Made by a program: the position numbers and the translations under genes | The notes under the pieces: generated by a model | Databases searched by the model: none | What the model was told of the DNA's origin: nothing | Seen by the model: the letters and a program-made list of their open reading frames with translations, nothing else | Assembly: GCA_036768485.1 (NCBI GenBank) | Contig: JAVLUZ010000405.1 | Location: forward strand, 143,054-207,053 | DNA: 64,000 bases | Direction of reading: 5' to 3' | Source: Mermis nigrescens | Taxonomy: Eukaryota; Nematoda; Enoplea; Mermithida; Mermithidae | Shown here: piece by piece, positions 37,460 through 49,659 of the stretch | Numbering within the stretch: the stretch's first letter is position 1 | How the letters are laid out: each line of letters begins with the position of its first letter

Positions 37460-38444
37460 CAGTGGCGGATCTAGGATTTCCTAAGAAAGGGCGGTATCCC
37501 AACTTTTCCAAAAATAGGTCTAAAAATTTGCCCTTTACGCGCGAAATAGCATTTTTTCGGTGTTTTACATTGTATACTTTAACATAAAATCACTTTTGAC
37601 GCAATATTTTCTGAAAATTTTAAAATTTTCAACAATTTTGTGCGAAAAAAATCAAATTTCTTTGACTTTAACAAAAATCTGGCGCGAAGCGCCGGAAAAT
37701 TTGTGAAATTAAGGCAGATAGACGCCTTGAAGCATGATTTACTGCTTGGTTTCCTGTATTTATAGCATTTGATGCGAAACATCGGAAATTTTAATTTAAA
37801 ATAAAAGAAAACTGTAAAAATAGCTGTTTCTGCTGTTAAAATTGTTCTGAAACCTACATAAACAGAACGTACAAAGATGGTCCCCAAAAGTCTTTGTATA
37901 TTTTGTACACACAAATTTTTGGGCACTATAATATGGTACAGTAGCGATTTTAGTGTGGTAAAAACAAAGTTGTTCGACCTTTGGTGGTGTATTCTAGCTA
38001 ATTTCTAGGTCTCTGTGGGCAAAAATCACTAAAGAATCGTCTTAAAACGGCGCGAAGCGCTGAAAAATTTGACATTTTTCTTTTGCAAATGCAATTTCTG
38101 TCATTATAAAGAAATATAGAACACACTATCACCCATTTCGGCGCCGAAAATTTTTGCTAATTTTAGATTTTTTTGGCAATTTTTGTCTTCCCAAAAATCT
38201 TTGTACATGTACAAAGACGGTCCCGAAAAGTCTTTGTAAATCGGGGAAAAATCTTTACCGAATACAAAAAAACCGTGCATCCAGGTCGCCAAAAAAGTAA
38301 ATAAATGTCATTACTAGGTATCATCCGGCGCCTAGCGCCAGAAAAATTTGAGAAAGTATGGTCACTGACGGCCAAAAATTATTGCAAATATTTTTGGCCA
38401 GTAGGAGGGGGCGGCCGCCGTCCTTAAATCCGCATCCGCCCCTG
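37460..38444. mobile_element. CAGTGGCGGATC-family hAT-like element (985 bp)
   Basis: It starts CAGTGGCGGATCTAGG and ends ATCCGCCCCTG. The flanks GTCACGTG and GTCACGAG match at 7 of 8. The interior aligns with 17272-18290 over most of its length, including the CTTTGTACATGTACAAAG palindrome (38199-38216) and GGCGC hairpins. Confidence 0.9.
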
Positions 38445-38500
38445 GTCACGAGATAATGGGCCAACTATTTTAGCCCCAGTTTTTGAATGAAGAAGGGGCA

Positions 38501-41500
38501 TAACCTGGACAAAGGCCCGTCTTCCAGATGATACCGGCGGCCAAAAATTGTGGTTGGTTGCTGTTTCGAAAAAGCGTTGTTTTGGAATATGTTACCTCAT
38601 ACCTTTTTCGATAAGATCTGCATGTCTGCGTGCATCATTTGCGTTTGTTTTATCCGTCTTAATTTACTCGCATTCAGCATCATCAGTCAGTACACTAATT
38701 GTTTACGACTACAATTTTTAGAGTGTTCACCGCTGGAAATTTTTTGGCCTTTTTATCATCCTCAGCTCAATTTCACAGATTTTTAAAGGACGAGACAACG
38801 CAAAAAATTGACCTTATTATGGAAAATTTTTACCCTATACTTTACATAAGTCCAATTAAGCAGCCTTTTTACAAATAAACAATGAAATAATGTATTATAT
38901 CGCCAAATAGTGCGTGAAAATTTTGGCCTTTTTATTTGAAAAAAAATTATTGAACATTACATCTAGCACGAAGAACAAATAATCTTGACCTTCTATCCTC
39001 TTAAGCTCAATATGATCGCTTTTCAAAGATACGAGTATACAAGCAGTACCGAAACTTATTACCGTTCTCGCCACAAAATTTGCTGCCTTAATCATCCTTA
39101 AACTGCTTCTTTCATGCGAAACGGGAAATAATAATATTAAATCTAGCAGAAATGTTGATAATTTCCCATTTCAGCTCAATTTTAGGAATTCATCGAAACA
39201 GACTTATGAATAAATTAGTAGTATCGGCATTATTAATGGAAAATTATGGCATTTCCATCACCATCGACTTTATTTTGAGGCATGTAGGGTTGATAAGAGA
39301 AAGACAAAATTCTGGTATTCAGATTTTTGTCCTCTGAAATTTTGTGCCAGCTGTAAAACTTTAACCTAGTACGAAAATGTATTCAACTAAATGTCTGTCG
39401 ACGAGCTCCATATAATGGCGAATGAAAATATTCAAAAAAATTTGGAATTTGTGATTCGAGAAATTTTTTAGCATTTTTACTCTTTTAAACTCAATTTCGC
39501 AGCCTTTGAAGACAAATAGTGCATAAACGGGCGTATAATAAAACTGGCGAAAAATTTTTGACGTTCTGATCTCAAGCTGAATTTTGTAGCTTTCTTAATA
39601 CACAGAGTGCTTAAATTATATCTGGCGCGAAGCGCCGAGACCATTTCTACATTTTTATCTTTTTAAACTCAAGTTTGCAGGTTTCTGGATATAAACGATC
39701 CAGTAATTATTCCTGGCGCGAAGCGCCGAAAAATTTTCGAGAGTTCTGTCCTTTTACCTGAATTTTGCAACTTTCTAAACAGCAATACAGTAATTATAGT
39801 TTGCGCGAAGCGCCGGAAATTTCCGATGTTTTTATCCTTTTTGAGCTCAATTTTTCAGCTTTCTGAATGTATGCAATAGAAATTATATCCGGCGCGAAGC
39901 GGTGGAAAATTTCGATATATTTATTCTTTTATGCTCGCTTTTGCAGGTTTACAAATATAAGCTATGCAGCAATTATATCTGGCGCAAAGTGGGCGTTTTT
40001 ATGAATCTCAATTTGACACATTTCCAAAGATAAGAAATGTAGAAATTATGTTAAATCAATGTTTGACTTCAGTCTTAAATGCCAGCCTCAGTAGCAGCGG
40101 ATCTTATGCCCTTACACCTACACCGATTGACATGCCTTTGTCCAGTGTTTTTATACAAGGTCCCTTTGTTCAAATACAAAGACGGTCTCCGAAGTCTTTC
40201 AATTTATAGGTTTCCAAACATAAAAAATACAGAATAGTCAATGAAATATTTCGATATTTTTACCATTTTCAGGTAGATTTTGCGGACTTTTTTATTGACA
40301 AATAATTTAGGACCTTCACGTGCGGACTGGCGTTTTTTCAGCATTTTACGTCGTGTACTTTCGTATGAAATCGATTTTGGCGCAACATTTCTTCGAACAT
40401 TGTTAAAGCCTTTGACAATTTTGTGCGAAATAAGTCATTAAATTTCGTTGACTTCAGTGAAAATTCAGCGCGAAGTGCCGGAAAATTCTTGAATTTCTGG
40501 CGGAAGGACGTTTAGAAGTTTGAATTACTGCTTGGTTTCCCGTATTTGTAGCGTTTGATGCGAGGCGTCGAAAATTTTTAAAAGTTATACATGAAATGAA
40601 AATAGAATAAAAGTATGCTGAAATAGCTATCTGGCGCGAAGCGCCGAAGAATTTCGACATTTATATACTTTTGCGCTCGATTTTGCGCCTTTTTGTATGA
40701 TAAAAATGCAGAAAATTTTATTTGTCGAAAAATTTCATCTATCGAAAGCTGAAATAGGCAAGAGGTGAGTTTTTTAAATAAATGGCGCCGAGCGCCGTAA
40801 ATTTAGTAGGTATTTTTACGCTGTCAAAAACATGTGTAGCTTTTTGGCTGAAAATCGGGAAAAAATTTCAAGAATGAATGGTTGAGTGGTTGGTTGGTCA
40901 GTTGGCTGGTCGGTTGATTGAATGATTGATCGGCTTCATGGTTGGTTGATTGATTGATTGGTTTAATGGTTGACTGATTGATTGATTGACTGGTTGGTTT
41001 GTTGGCTGGATGGCTGGTTGATTGGTCGGTTAGATGGTTGGCTGATCTGATGATTCGTCATTTGGTCGGTTGGTCATTAAATGGGTTGGATTGTCAGTTA
41101 ATCAGCAGACTGTTTAGTTAGTTCGTTCATGGGCTGAGTGGTTGGTTTGTGAGTTGGCTGATTGGTCGGTTATGCATTGATTGGCTAATTGGTTGGTTGG
41201 CCAGATAGTTGTTTGAGCAGTTTGGTTGGGTATTTGGTTGGCCGGCTAGTTGTTTAATTGGCTAGTTGGTTGGTTGATTGGCCTATTTTTTGTTGTTTGG
41301 TTGGCCATTTGATTGGTTGGTTGTTTATTTGGTTGTTTGGTTAGCTGGTTGGCCAGTTATTGGTTGGCTGGTTGGTTGGTTGGCCTCTTAGTTGGGCGGT
41401 TGGCTGGTTGATTGGTTGGCCAGTAAATTGTTTGGTTGGCTCATTAGTTGTTTGATTGGTTGGTGGTGTGTTGCTTGGTTGGCCAATTGGGTTGTTGCTT

Positions 41501-42258
41501 AATTGATTGGGTATCTAGTCGGGTGTTTGGCTGGCCGGTGGGCTGGTTGGTCGCTTGGCTGGTTGGTCGCTTGGCTGGTTGGTCGGTCGGTTGGTTGGTT
41601 GGCTACTTAAATGGTTGGTTGGACGGTTAGTTGGTTTGTTGGTTGGCCGGTTGGTTGTTTGGTTGGCCGGTTGGTTGGTTGGTTGCTGAATGGTTGGCTA
41701 ATTGGTTGGTTGGTTGGATGGCCAGCTAGTTTGTTGGTTGGTTGCTTGCTTGGTTGGCCAGTTGGTTGGTTTGGTTGGTTGGTTGGCTAGTTTCTTGGTT
41801 GGCTAGTTTCTTGGTTGGCTAGTTTCTTGGTTGGCTGATTGATCGGTTAGTCGGCCAGTTGGTTGGCCGGTTGGTTAGTTGGTTGTTTGGTTGGTTGGTT
41901 GGGCAGTTAGTTGGTTGGTTGCTTGGTTGGCTGGCCTGTTGTTTGGTTGGTTGGTTGGTTATTTTGTTGGTTGGTTGGTTGTTTTGTTGCTCAGTTGGTT
42001 TGTTGGTTGGCCAATTAGTCGGTTGGTTGGTTGGTTGGACTGCTACTTGGTTGGCTGATTGACTGGTCCGATGACTGATTGAACTAATGTCCAAATAATC
42101 TATTAACATGTTTTTGTACTTGTACATTGATTTTTGCTGAGTTTATCTTTGTTTTTTAACAAAAAAATTCAGGTGATACTCGCGATCTTCCCAGGTGATA
42201 CCGAGTGGCCTTCAGGTGATACCGGTTTGAAGCGGGTTGAACCCATTGTCAAGATGTG
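38501..42258 (+). mobile_element. 3.76-kb non-coding element with TTGG minisatellite (copy 2)
   Basis: It starts TAACCTGGACAAAGGC and ends CCATTGTCAAGATGTG. The 10-bp string AGAAGGGGCA lies on both sides (38491-38500 and 42259-42268), consistent with a duplication of at least 8 bp. It is collinear with 28257-31550. The length difference is mainly due to expansion of the minisatellite. The 61-codon frame at 39152-39337 is kept in both copies but shows no domain. Confidence 0.85.
40875..42090 (+). repeat. TTGG-type minisatellite (copy 2, ~1.2 kb)
   Basis: The same degenerate tetranucleotide-step array as at 30650-31400 but about 460 bp longer, with extra blocks such as the three-fold GCTAGTTTCTTGGTTG near 41785-41830. 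Confidence 0.93.
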
Positions 42259-42409
42259 AGAAGGGGCAAGCTAGCTCTGGGCTAAGTGACAAAAGTTAGC
42301 CCTTGCTCATTTAGTCCAGGGCTAAGTTTCTGTTGATTTTTAGCTCGTGTTTTTCAATGAGAAAGTTAGCTCCCTAAAATTACGCCCTTGTGTTGACTAG
42401 GACTATGAA

Positions 42410-43758
42410 CAGTGCCGCTCAAAAGTTTAAGGCCACTCTGATTGATTACTTTAAAAGCCATTGGGCTTTCAAATCGCTTTTAATTATAAAATCAAAAGGC
42501 CTAAATTTCACTTTGAAAAAGTTTTTAGATAAGATTTTTCCGCTGATTTCAAAAAGTTTAGTCGTTTTTTATTTTGTTAACTACTAGTTGATTTAGTACG
42601 GGTTCATTCCGTTCCATTTTGCTGGTCTTTCGATCAAAAATCGCGTCTATGTTTAAGGATACTAAACTATTCAAAAGAGTGATAGCCGGATGTTTCAATA
42701 TAAGTTAATGTGTCATACAAAACAAACATAAGAAACACAAACAATTCGATTCCTTTACTGATCTTCCTCAACCCAGGCGGTCCTCTAAATTGGCCACTAA
42801 AGAACTATGTGGTCAAAAGCTAACTTCTTTAAAAGTTGGCGTCTGACCGCTCCTGACATGCAGGGTGAATTGTCTATTAATTGTGGACCATTGGTTTTTA
42901 GACAGACACTTGGTCGGTATCCTTGCCGTATAATTGAATCGTCATAAAAAGTCTTTTTGCGATCGAGTTTAACAGAAAAAACGTATTGATTTTTGCTCGA
43001 AATTTCGTTCGTTGGACTTTTCTCGATTGCTCAAAGGTTTTTTTTCTTGGGGATTGATATTCGATTATTTTACTTTGGAATTAAGAGGTTTTGTCCGCAG
43101 ACGTTCAAACAAAAAATAAATGTCAAATGCATGGCCAGAAGCGTCTAACACGAAAGAGAATGCAGTGCTTTGTTCTGCAGTCCCTTTGGAGCCCATGATG
43201 TTGTGATTTGGTTTTCTTTCCTTCCAGCCCAAAATTTACAACTGCTTCATATATTTGCTTAATCAAGGAGCACTTGGTTCCTTTTTTGGTGACATCCTCA
43301 GAAAAAACCATTCAAGACATTTATTTCCAGAAGGTTGATGATGCAAAACGCAAGGCGAAAACCACTGCATCATATTTTACCCTACAGGCCCAGAAACTAA
43401 ATACAATTAAGAATATCTGGCGAATAATGAAAGAGCGACTTCAGAAACATAATTCCAAAGTGCATTTTACGAGCAAAAGTGATCGAAATATGATGGAAAT
43501 CTAGGGTTCAATCCCAAAGAAAAAAATGCGTTACATGGATCAATTCGTTAACACATTGTATACAAGCATTAATTCAAGCTAAAGGCTATCGGATTTCCTT
43601 TTAGTCGATTCTTTTTTGTTGACTGTTAATTGATGACACTTGTTATTTATGGTTCTATTCAATTTTGAAACTCTTGAACAATAATTAGTTAAGAATTTAC
43701 GATTAAAACAGACACTGCGTTAAAATCGTGGGTGACCTTAAACTTTTGAGCGGCACTG
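42410..43758 (+). mobile_element. Dead Tc1/mariner transposon (1.35 kb)
   Basis: It has near-perfect 27-bp terminal inverted repeats starting CAGTGCCGCTCAAAAGTTTA, with one mismatch between the ends. TA follows on the right (43759-43760); the left TA has decayed to AA. The size and termini fit a Tc1-like element. It carries a broken transposase. Confidence 0.93.
42750..43510 (+). pseudogene. Tc1-like DDE transposase, broken
   Basis: Tc1 transposases cut and paste the element at TA sites. Blocks read across several frames: PQPRRSSKLATKE (the basic segment after the DNA-binding domain), a block ending in FVRRRSNKK, and the best part at 43208-43501, TASYICLIKEHLVPFL then KAKTTASYF and LNTIKNIWRIMKERL. 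The last corresponds to the usual LNPIENLWxxLKxRL. The catalytic DNAPCH block appears as VDDAKRK, so it is inactive. Many stops are present. Confidence 0.85.
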
Positions 43759-43760
43759 TA

Positions 43761-44671
43761 TCTTACATGCTTATTGTGTGGTATTTCTGTAATATTAGAA
43801 GTATTGTTACAAGCTTTATCACGACTTCGAAGTTTATGCTGAATTTTTAGATAAGAATTTCGGATAAGGTAAAAATACGTTCAGTGAGATTTGTCACAAT
43901 TTACTATGCCTAGATAATTTAACTCATGGATACATATTGGTTTCCTCGTAAACAAATAAACTGATCGTCTCCGTCACACACTGAATTTTAATGGACTGGA
44001 AGTTCTTGTCTGCTATTACCAATTAGACACAAAATGTAAGGGAGGTAACAATATTGAAATTACAGAAAAGATGTAGGATGGGTATTTAAAAAAATATGAT
44101 AGATGAATACCTAGTTAGGTTATGTGTTAAGCGCTGAGGTTCCGTTATACGCAAAATCAATGTCCTTTAAAGTAACAGATAGCAAAAACGGTGATGCGTC
44201 CTAGCATTTCAATGAGAAAGAGTTCGAAACCTAGCGTGTTCTAAATTTTATTTCTCACATTTACGTATACGTATATGGTTTTCATTCAAAAATAACAGCC
44301 CTGGGTCTAGCTTTTTAAGTCCTCGGGTTAGCTAGCCCCTTAGCTAACTTTCATTCAGAAACGGGGCTAAGTTTGTTTTAGGTCAAACTGCCCCGGAGCT
44401 AGCTGGCCTCTGGGCTGAAGTTAGCCTCATCAAGAAACCGGCCCCTGGATTTTAATCCGTGTAAAATGCCATCTGTGCATCAGTCTTAAGATGTTCAGAT
44501 TACTTCTAGATGCCGTTGATCCGAAATGAAATGCTACATATTGTGGTTCAGTTTTTAAGATGCAAATTTTAAGCTTTCATAACTTTACTGATGTCACATG
44601 AAGATAAACATAAGTAGCCAGGTATTGATATGCATTCTGCGAAGCACACGTGTAATATCGATCTTTTTTAG
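43761..44671. other. Unassigned DNA upstream of thymidylate kinase
   Basis: No bounded element is seen. At 44300-44440 is a GCTAGC-rich segment (for example GTTAGCTAGCCCC) resembling 42260-42350, the far side of the Tc1 insertion. The sequence TTTTTTAG directly before the ATG at 44672 is a good acceptor, so the start codon may open an exon that follows a 5' non-coding exon further upstream. Confidence 0.4.
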
Positions 44672-44792
44672 ATGCGAGGTGCATTAATTGTATTTGAAGG
44701 CATCGATCGCTGTGGTAAGTCCACACAATGCTCTCTGCTGTACAAATACTTGATTGAACATGGCCACAGCTGTGAGCAGCTGAAGTTTCCAA
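44672..44792 (+). CDS. DTYMK: Thymidylate kinase (dTMP kinase), coding exon 1
   Basis: This enzyme phosphorylates dTMP to dTDP with ATP, an essential step of dTTP synthesis. The exon encodes residues 1-40, starting [19 protein letters not shown]. The P-loop is G10-IDRC-G15-K16-S17, the ATP phosphate-binding loop, and the family's usual RGALIVLEGxDxxGKSTQ context is clear. The block ends in LKFP, matching the conserved RFP whose Arg/Lys and Phe border the dTMP pocket. The donor is GTATGT at 44793, phase 1. The start aligns with the animal enzyme a few residues after its usual Met. Four exons are found, about 169 of the usual ~205-215 residues. Confidence 0.92.
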
Positions 44793-46949
44793 GTATGTAA
44801 ATTACTTAATTACTTGCTTCTATTTTGATCAGCGAAAAAAGTTGACCTAACGACTAAAAATTATTTGCTATCATATTGGCGAACATGTTATTTATGACCG
44901 AGATTTTAGATTTATGACTTTTTGAAGCTGGAAAAGTTACATTTAAATATATTAATCTTCATATTTTACCGTGCACATATTCAATTTTGAATGTGTATTC
45001 TTTTTACATGACTAAGATTTTATCAACGATTCGTTCATAATTTTTAAAGCTACATTTGTACAACCTATGTACTAAAATTTTGTGGGGTTATAAGCATAGG
45101 CGCACAGCAGGGCCGATCTGGGGGTCAGTCCTTCTGGAGGGACAAAAATTGAGCTTTTTAGGGGCAAAATTATCTCAAGAGCTAGTACAAGCGCTCAAAT
45201 AGCGTTAAAACTACTTTAATACATAGTTCCTGGTCCAATTTAAAGCACTTTGAGGAAAATGTTCAGTTTTAATTAATTTTTGGCCTTCATTTTGCCTCAT
45301 TTTCCCCAGAAAATTTCCCATTTTCCATTCTGCGGAATCTAGACTCCCAAACCCCTTACGTGCGCATCTGGTTATAAGTAAACCAATTTCACTTTTGTCA
45401 AAATTTAGAATAAAGTCGCACTGATTTTGACGGCTTTTCTGTACTATGCATATATGAAAAACTTTGCTGCATGAAATGTTAACGGAAATTTATGTAGTTT
45501 AAAAAACTGCTTAGAATTAAAAGTTTAGATAATCTTTCTGAGTCGATATTATTTTAGCTAGGCACCTAACCTTCTTAACCTACTCGCAATTTTAGTAATT
45601 GATTGCAAATCTTTTTGCTCAGAAATCCGAAAAAAGTAATGTGATATACACTGCTTCAATTTTTTAATCCTACATAAAGAGAAAATCTCAAATGTCTTAT
45701 TTACGATGCGAGTATGGTCACGATGAAAACTTTATGATAATGCTTACTTAGTACAAATTGAACTTTCGAGGGCCGCTAAGAGCAACTTCGCATAGGGTCG
45801 CTAGAACCCTAAGCACGGCCCTGGATATGTATATATATACAGATAACTACGTTGATAAAACGATAGCGAAAAGGCAACACACCACACATGCACATAGGGG
45901 GGTGAGGGTGGGGTATTACCCCCTGAGGGGTCAGCTAGACCGGTACTGTCCGGCGATTTTGAGCGAACAGGTCTTGTTCTGCATCATTTTTGACATCAAA
46001 ATCAGTAAAAATGTCAAAATTTTTCCCGCGATTCGCGCCAGATTAGTACTTTTAAGTACTTTTAACTCAAAAGGCGCCCAAAATTGATAAATTTTTGCAT
46101 TTTTCAGTGATAAAAGTGATATAATGCAGTCAAAATGGACTAAAAATGCTTTTAAAATGTGTTATGAACACGAAAAAACGTTTTATAGCCTATTTTGACC
46201 ATTTTGATCATTAAAACAGCAAAAAAATCGTGAACGTTAAATTTACTGTTTTAGATTTTTGGCATTTCACCCCCCCCCTGCCGACCCTGACCTTGTGCAC
46301 CTATGCAACACACTATGACATATTTAGCATGACCGGTTTGTGGGATTGGCAAAAAAATAAAAAGTTTGATGCCGTTCTTGGTTGCAATTTTGCTTCCTTG
46401 TTTTCATAAAGTTTTCCATTCCTTCTCAGGTCTAACCCTAAAATCCGCATGTGCATGTCTGATTATGTCGAAGTCACCAATCAGCTCACGCACATCTAGG
46501 TGTTTTTGTAAGCTCATAGAAATTTTTATTTAATATTTTGCTTTCCTCAATACTTATTTGCCCTTTTTATATTAGTGCATTTTTTGCTTCTCTTTTTGCT
46601 GAAAATAGTTTTAACCATTTTCGCCGACTCATGGGGTTACTTCAGCTTAAAGGCCGCCATATACCTTTATGCAATATTTACAGTATTATAAAAATTTTCC
46701 ATTAAGTGCATAATTTCATTTTCAGCATTTTTAGCTTTGTTCAATTTAAATGCATCTCTTTGCCGGTTCTCGATTTTAAATCAAGAATTGCGTCCTCAGT
46801 TTCTATTCAAACATTTATAAATGTACATACGCTAATATTTTTGTTGAATTTCTTACTTCATTAAATGCATGTAGTCATTGGACCTTTGTACGGTAGTTAA
46901 AAGATTTACATTCTGATCGCTTTTGATTCTGATAGCCTTAGGTAAGCAC
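44793..46949. other. Thymidylate kinase intron 1: mostly unassigned
   Basis: About 45110-45370 and 45890-46310 hold C- or G-run-bearing degenerate repeats (CCCCCCCCTGCCGACCCTGACC near 46275 in part), resembling 34320-34570. Otherwise no gene or bounded element is recognised. The open frame at 45758-46087 has no recognisable domain. Confidence 0.4.
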
Positions 46950-47212
46950 CACACCTAGGCGTGGGGGGTTTTGGGGGTATGTACCCCTCCGAGAAACCAA
47001 AATACCCCCCCCAGAATCGAAAATACCTCCCCCAGAATTCAATTTTTAAAATTTTTCTGTTTTTTCGCAATTTTTTGATGCCAATGAATAGTAATCGATG
47101 AGGAACGCTGAAAAATGGTGTTTTTCGCCATGCCACCATTTTTAAGGCCATTTTTTGACCTTTGAAAAATCTTTTCCCTTCCCCCTCAGAATTTTGGTGC
47201 TGCCCACTTATG
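46950..47212 (+). mobile_element. Small TGGGCAGC / CCACGCCC-family element next to exon 2
   Basis: It starts CACACCTAGGCGTGGGGGG and ends GCTGCCCACTTATG. The flanks GTAAGCAC and GTGAGCAC match at 7 of 8. It ends only 51 bp before thymidylate kinase exon 2, so the pyrimidine tract and probably the branch site lie in the short remaining intron. Confidence 0.88.
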
Positions 47213-47263
47213 GTGAGCACTTCTTTAGTGAAAAATTAAATATTAATGTGATCTTTTCGTTAG

Positions 47264-47372
47264 ACAGAGTGGGCAAAATTGGACAAACGATCGACTCATA
47301 CCTCAGAGATAAGACTAGCCTCAGTGACGAAGCAGTTCATTTGCTTTTTTCTGCTGATAGATGGGAATCAGC
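47264..47372 (+). CDS. DTYMK: Thymidylate kinase, coding exon 2
   Basis: The acceptor TTCGTTAG ends at 47263. The first two bases complete an Asn codon with the A from exon 1, giving FPNR-VGKIG. It encodes GQTIDSYLRDK and then EAVHLLFSADRWES, the highly conserved HLLFSANRWE block whose Arg contacts dTMP. The only donor is GTGAGT at 47373, leaving two bases (GC) of an Ala codon. Exon 4 as read needs only one base, so the reading frame is off by one at that junction; see findings. Confidence 0.92.
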
Positions 47373-48633
47373 GTGAGTAAAAAGTTTCATTTTACGCAAC
47401 TTACTTGTAGGTATGTATTTATGTAGATTCGGAATAATTAGTAATTCGGGAAATGCATCAAAAGCAAGTGACATATTCGAAAGAAATGAAGAAGCGGCGA
47501 AATTAATTAATTTTATTATGCTGCTAGTTGCTGGACCTTTTTGCGATATGTTGGCTTTTTGAGATTATCAAGATTTTCAGTTATTTAGAATGAATATTTA
47601 TTGCATAAATCGGCCATTCATTTTTTACCTTAAACTCATGATTATAAAAATTTTTAAGCTGGAAAGCGAAAATGGACCGTTTGAAATAAAACAGACTATA
47701 GAAGGTTCGATCGGATTTCCTGTGTTGATTCCGATAAGTTTAGGAATATCCCCTTCTAACTTTGTTGTATTCGGCTGGCTTTCAATTGTTCAGCTGAAGA
47801 TTACCTTCAGTCAATATGACCATTTTATCCAACTATCTTCTGTGCGAGATCACCTTTTTGATTTTCAATAAGCGAGCAATTTTATCTCATTTTAACTTTA
47901 AATTCCTCTATTTTATATTTACTTTGTCCTGCAACATTTCCGCTAAAAACGTGTTTCTTAACTACATATGTACCTCATATTTTAAAGCACTCAATATATT
48001 TATTTACACGCTCTTGCTCTGTTACCAGCATTGCGTCTTGTGCACCAGTGTCCTAACGAAAACCTGTTGATCTTCCGAAAATATTTAATAGCTTTGCATG
48101 AAATGTAGTATTTTTGGATGCTAATGTTTATTTATTATGCGCACAAAACAACAGAATGTTCATTGAGTTATGATTAGAAAGTGCTTTCGCTCCTAGCAAA
48201 ATTTAAAATTTAAAATTTAATTCAGATACAGTAGCTGATGATTTCTTTATATGTGCCAAAATGTGCAGAAACTTAAGGTGCAGAATCCTGGTCCGGATCT
48301 AACTCACAGTCACTTGTTAAAATTTTGATTTCGTTAAACTATTATTTATATACTACGCAGCTTGCTGCGCATATACAAATGCTCTTTTACACATTTATCG
48401 TGTCAGTTGTTTGTAAATTTAGACAGAAGTGCAGATTAATTACTTTATTTTATGTTGCAATAGGATTTCCTAAAATCCATTGATTACTTTCGAATTATCA
48501 TGCTAGATGTAGCCTCTTTACCCAGACGAGCTAATTTTTTACATTTCTGATTAGATTTGAACAGGTTAAAATCTGTATGAGAATTTTATACGTTTTTTAA
48601 AATTTTTTTTCCAATTTTTTACATTTTTATTAG

Positions 48634-48769
48634 AAAAAAGTATAGCATATCGCCAGTGGATTTTCAAAGCATAGTCATGGTTTCCATTAAAAATATACAT
48701 GAAAAGAAAAAATTGGCTCCATTTATTTTCATGACTGCTCGAAATGCAGATTTGAAACAAGTTTTCAAA
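48634..48769 (+). CDS. Possible unrecognised exon (45 codons) in thymidylate kinase intron
   Basis: A 136-bp segment has a strong acceptor (TTTTTATTAG) and donor (AAAGTAAGT) and one fully open frame. It begins KKYSISPVDFQSIVMVSI and contains KKKLAPFIFMTARN. It matches nothing in thymidylate kinases, where no extra residues are expected at this point. It would join exon 2 in phase but not exon 4. It could be a cassette exon, an exon of a nested gene, or chance. Confidence 0.3.
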
Positions 48770-48885
48770 GTAAGTTATCTAGATATCAGTTGTTTTGTAC
48801 GGAGAAAATTGTGTGATTGAGCTTGCAACATTTTTTAATGCTTCAGAAATATTTTCTTCAACATTTCTGGCTTTGCTGCAGTGCA

Positions 48886-49534
48886 CGGGTGAATTCAAAA
48901 GGGGCAGGTGGGGGGGGGGGCGGCCGCCCTCTTTATTGGCCTAAAACAGTTGGCGAGATAACGAATGGATATGTAATTTGCAATTATTTTTGGCCATCAA
49001 TGATCACAATTTATCAAGTTTTTCTGCACTTCGCGCCGGATAATACTATAAGTGACATTTATTTACTTTCTTGGGCGGCCTGTAAGCCATTTTTTGCTTA
49101 TGGACTAGGTTTCAAAACGATTTCAAGAGCAGAAACGGCTATTTCAGCATAAATTTATTCTATTTTCAAGCATAACTCTTTTCAAATTTTGGATGTTCTG
49201 AATCAAATTCTGCAAATACGGGAACTTGGGCAGTAAATCAAGCTTCTTAACGTCTTCCCGCCTAAATTTCACAAATTTTCCGGCGCTTAGCGCTCAATTT
49301 TCGCTAAAGTCAGAGAAATTTAATGATTTTTTTCGCACAAAATTGTCAAAAATTTCAAAAAATTTTGAAACATGTTGCGTCGAAAGTGATTTTAAATTAA
49401 AGTAGACAACGTAAAACGCCGAAAAAACGATATTTAGCACGTGAAGGATAAATTTTTGGACCTATTTTTGACTGTTTTGGAAAAGTTGAGGTACCGCCCC
49501 CTCACCCCTTAGGAAAAGCTTAGATCCGCCACTG
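48886..49534 (-). mobile_element. CAGTGGCGGATC-family element, inverted, perfect 8-bp duplication
   Basis: It reads from CGGGTGAATTCAAAAGG (a decayed CAGGGGCGGATTT end, two bases lost) to TAGATCCGCCACTG. The identical flanks GCAGTGCA lie at 48878-48885 and 49535-49542. It is the reverse orientation of 17272-18290 and lacks much of the TTTGTACA module. Confidence 0.85.
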
Positions 49535-49659
49535 GCAGTGCAGACATGTTTTAAAAGGCGCACATATTTGTATGCATGCGTTTCAACAGTTTAAAGAAAT
49601 TGAGAACTGCTTTTCGTCATTATCAGGAGAGAAATAGCGAGTGGCCACTGGCCATCAGT

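Noticed and set aside
41448..42127. Open frames with Gly-Trp-Leu-Val or Asn-Gln-Pro-Thr repeats that look like repeat proteins
   Set aside because: They arise from the TTGG tetranucleotide-step minisatellite read in frame and differ freely between the two element copies.
28257..42258. A 3-kb segmental duplication around ATP synthase subunit f
   Set aside because: Each copy has inverted-repeat ends and its own flanking target duplication, so two transposition events explain it better.
47155..47376. A 73-codon frame starting upstream of thymidylate kinase exon 2
   Set aside because: Its first part reads through the small element and the intron end; only the portion from 47264 is coding.
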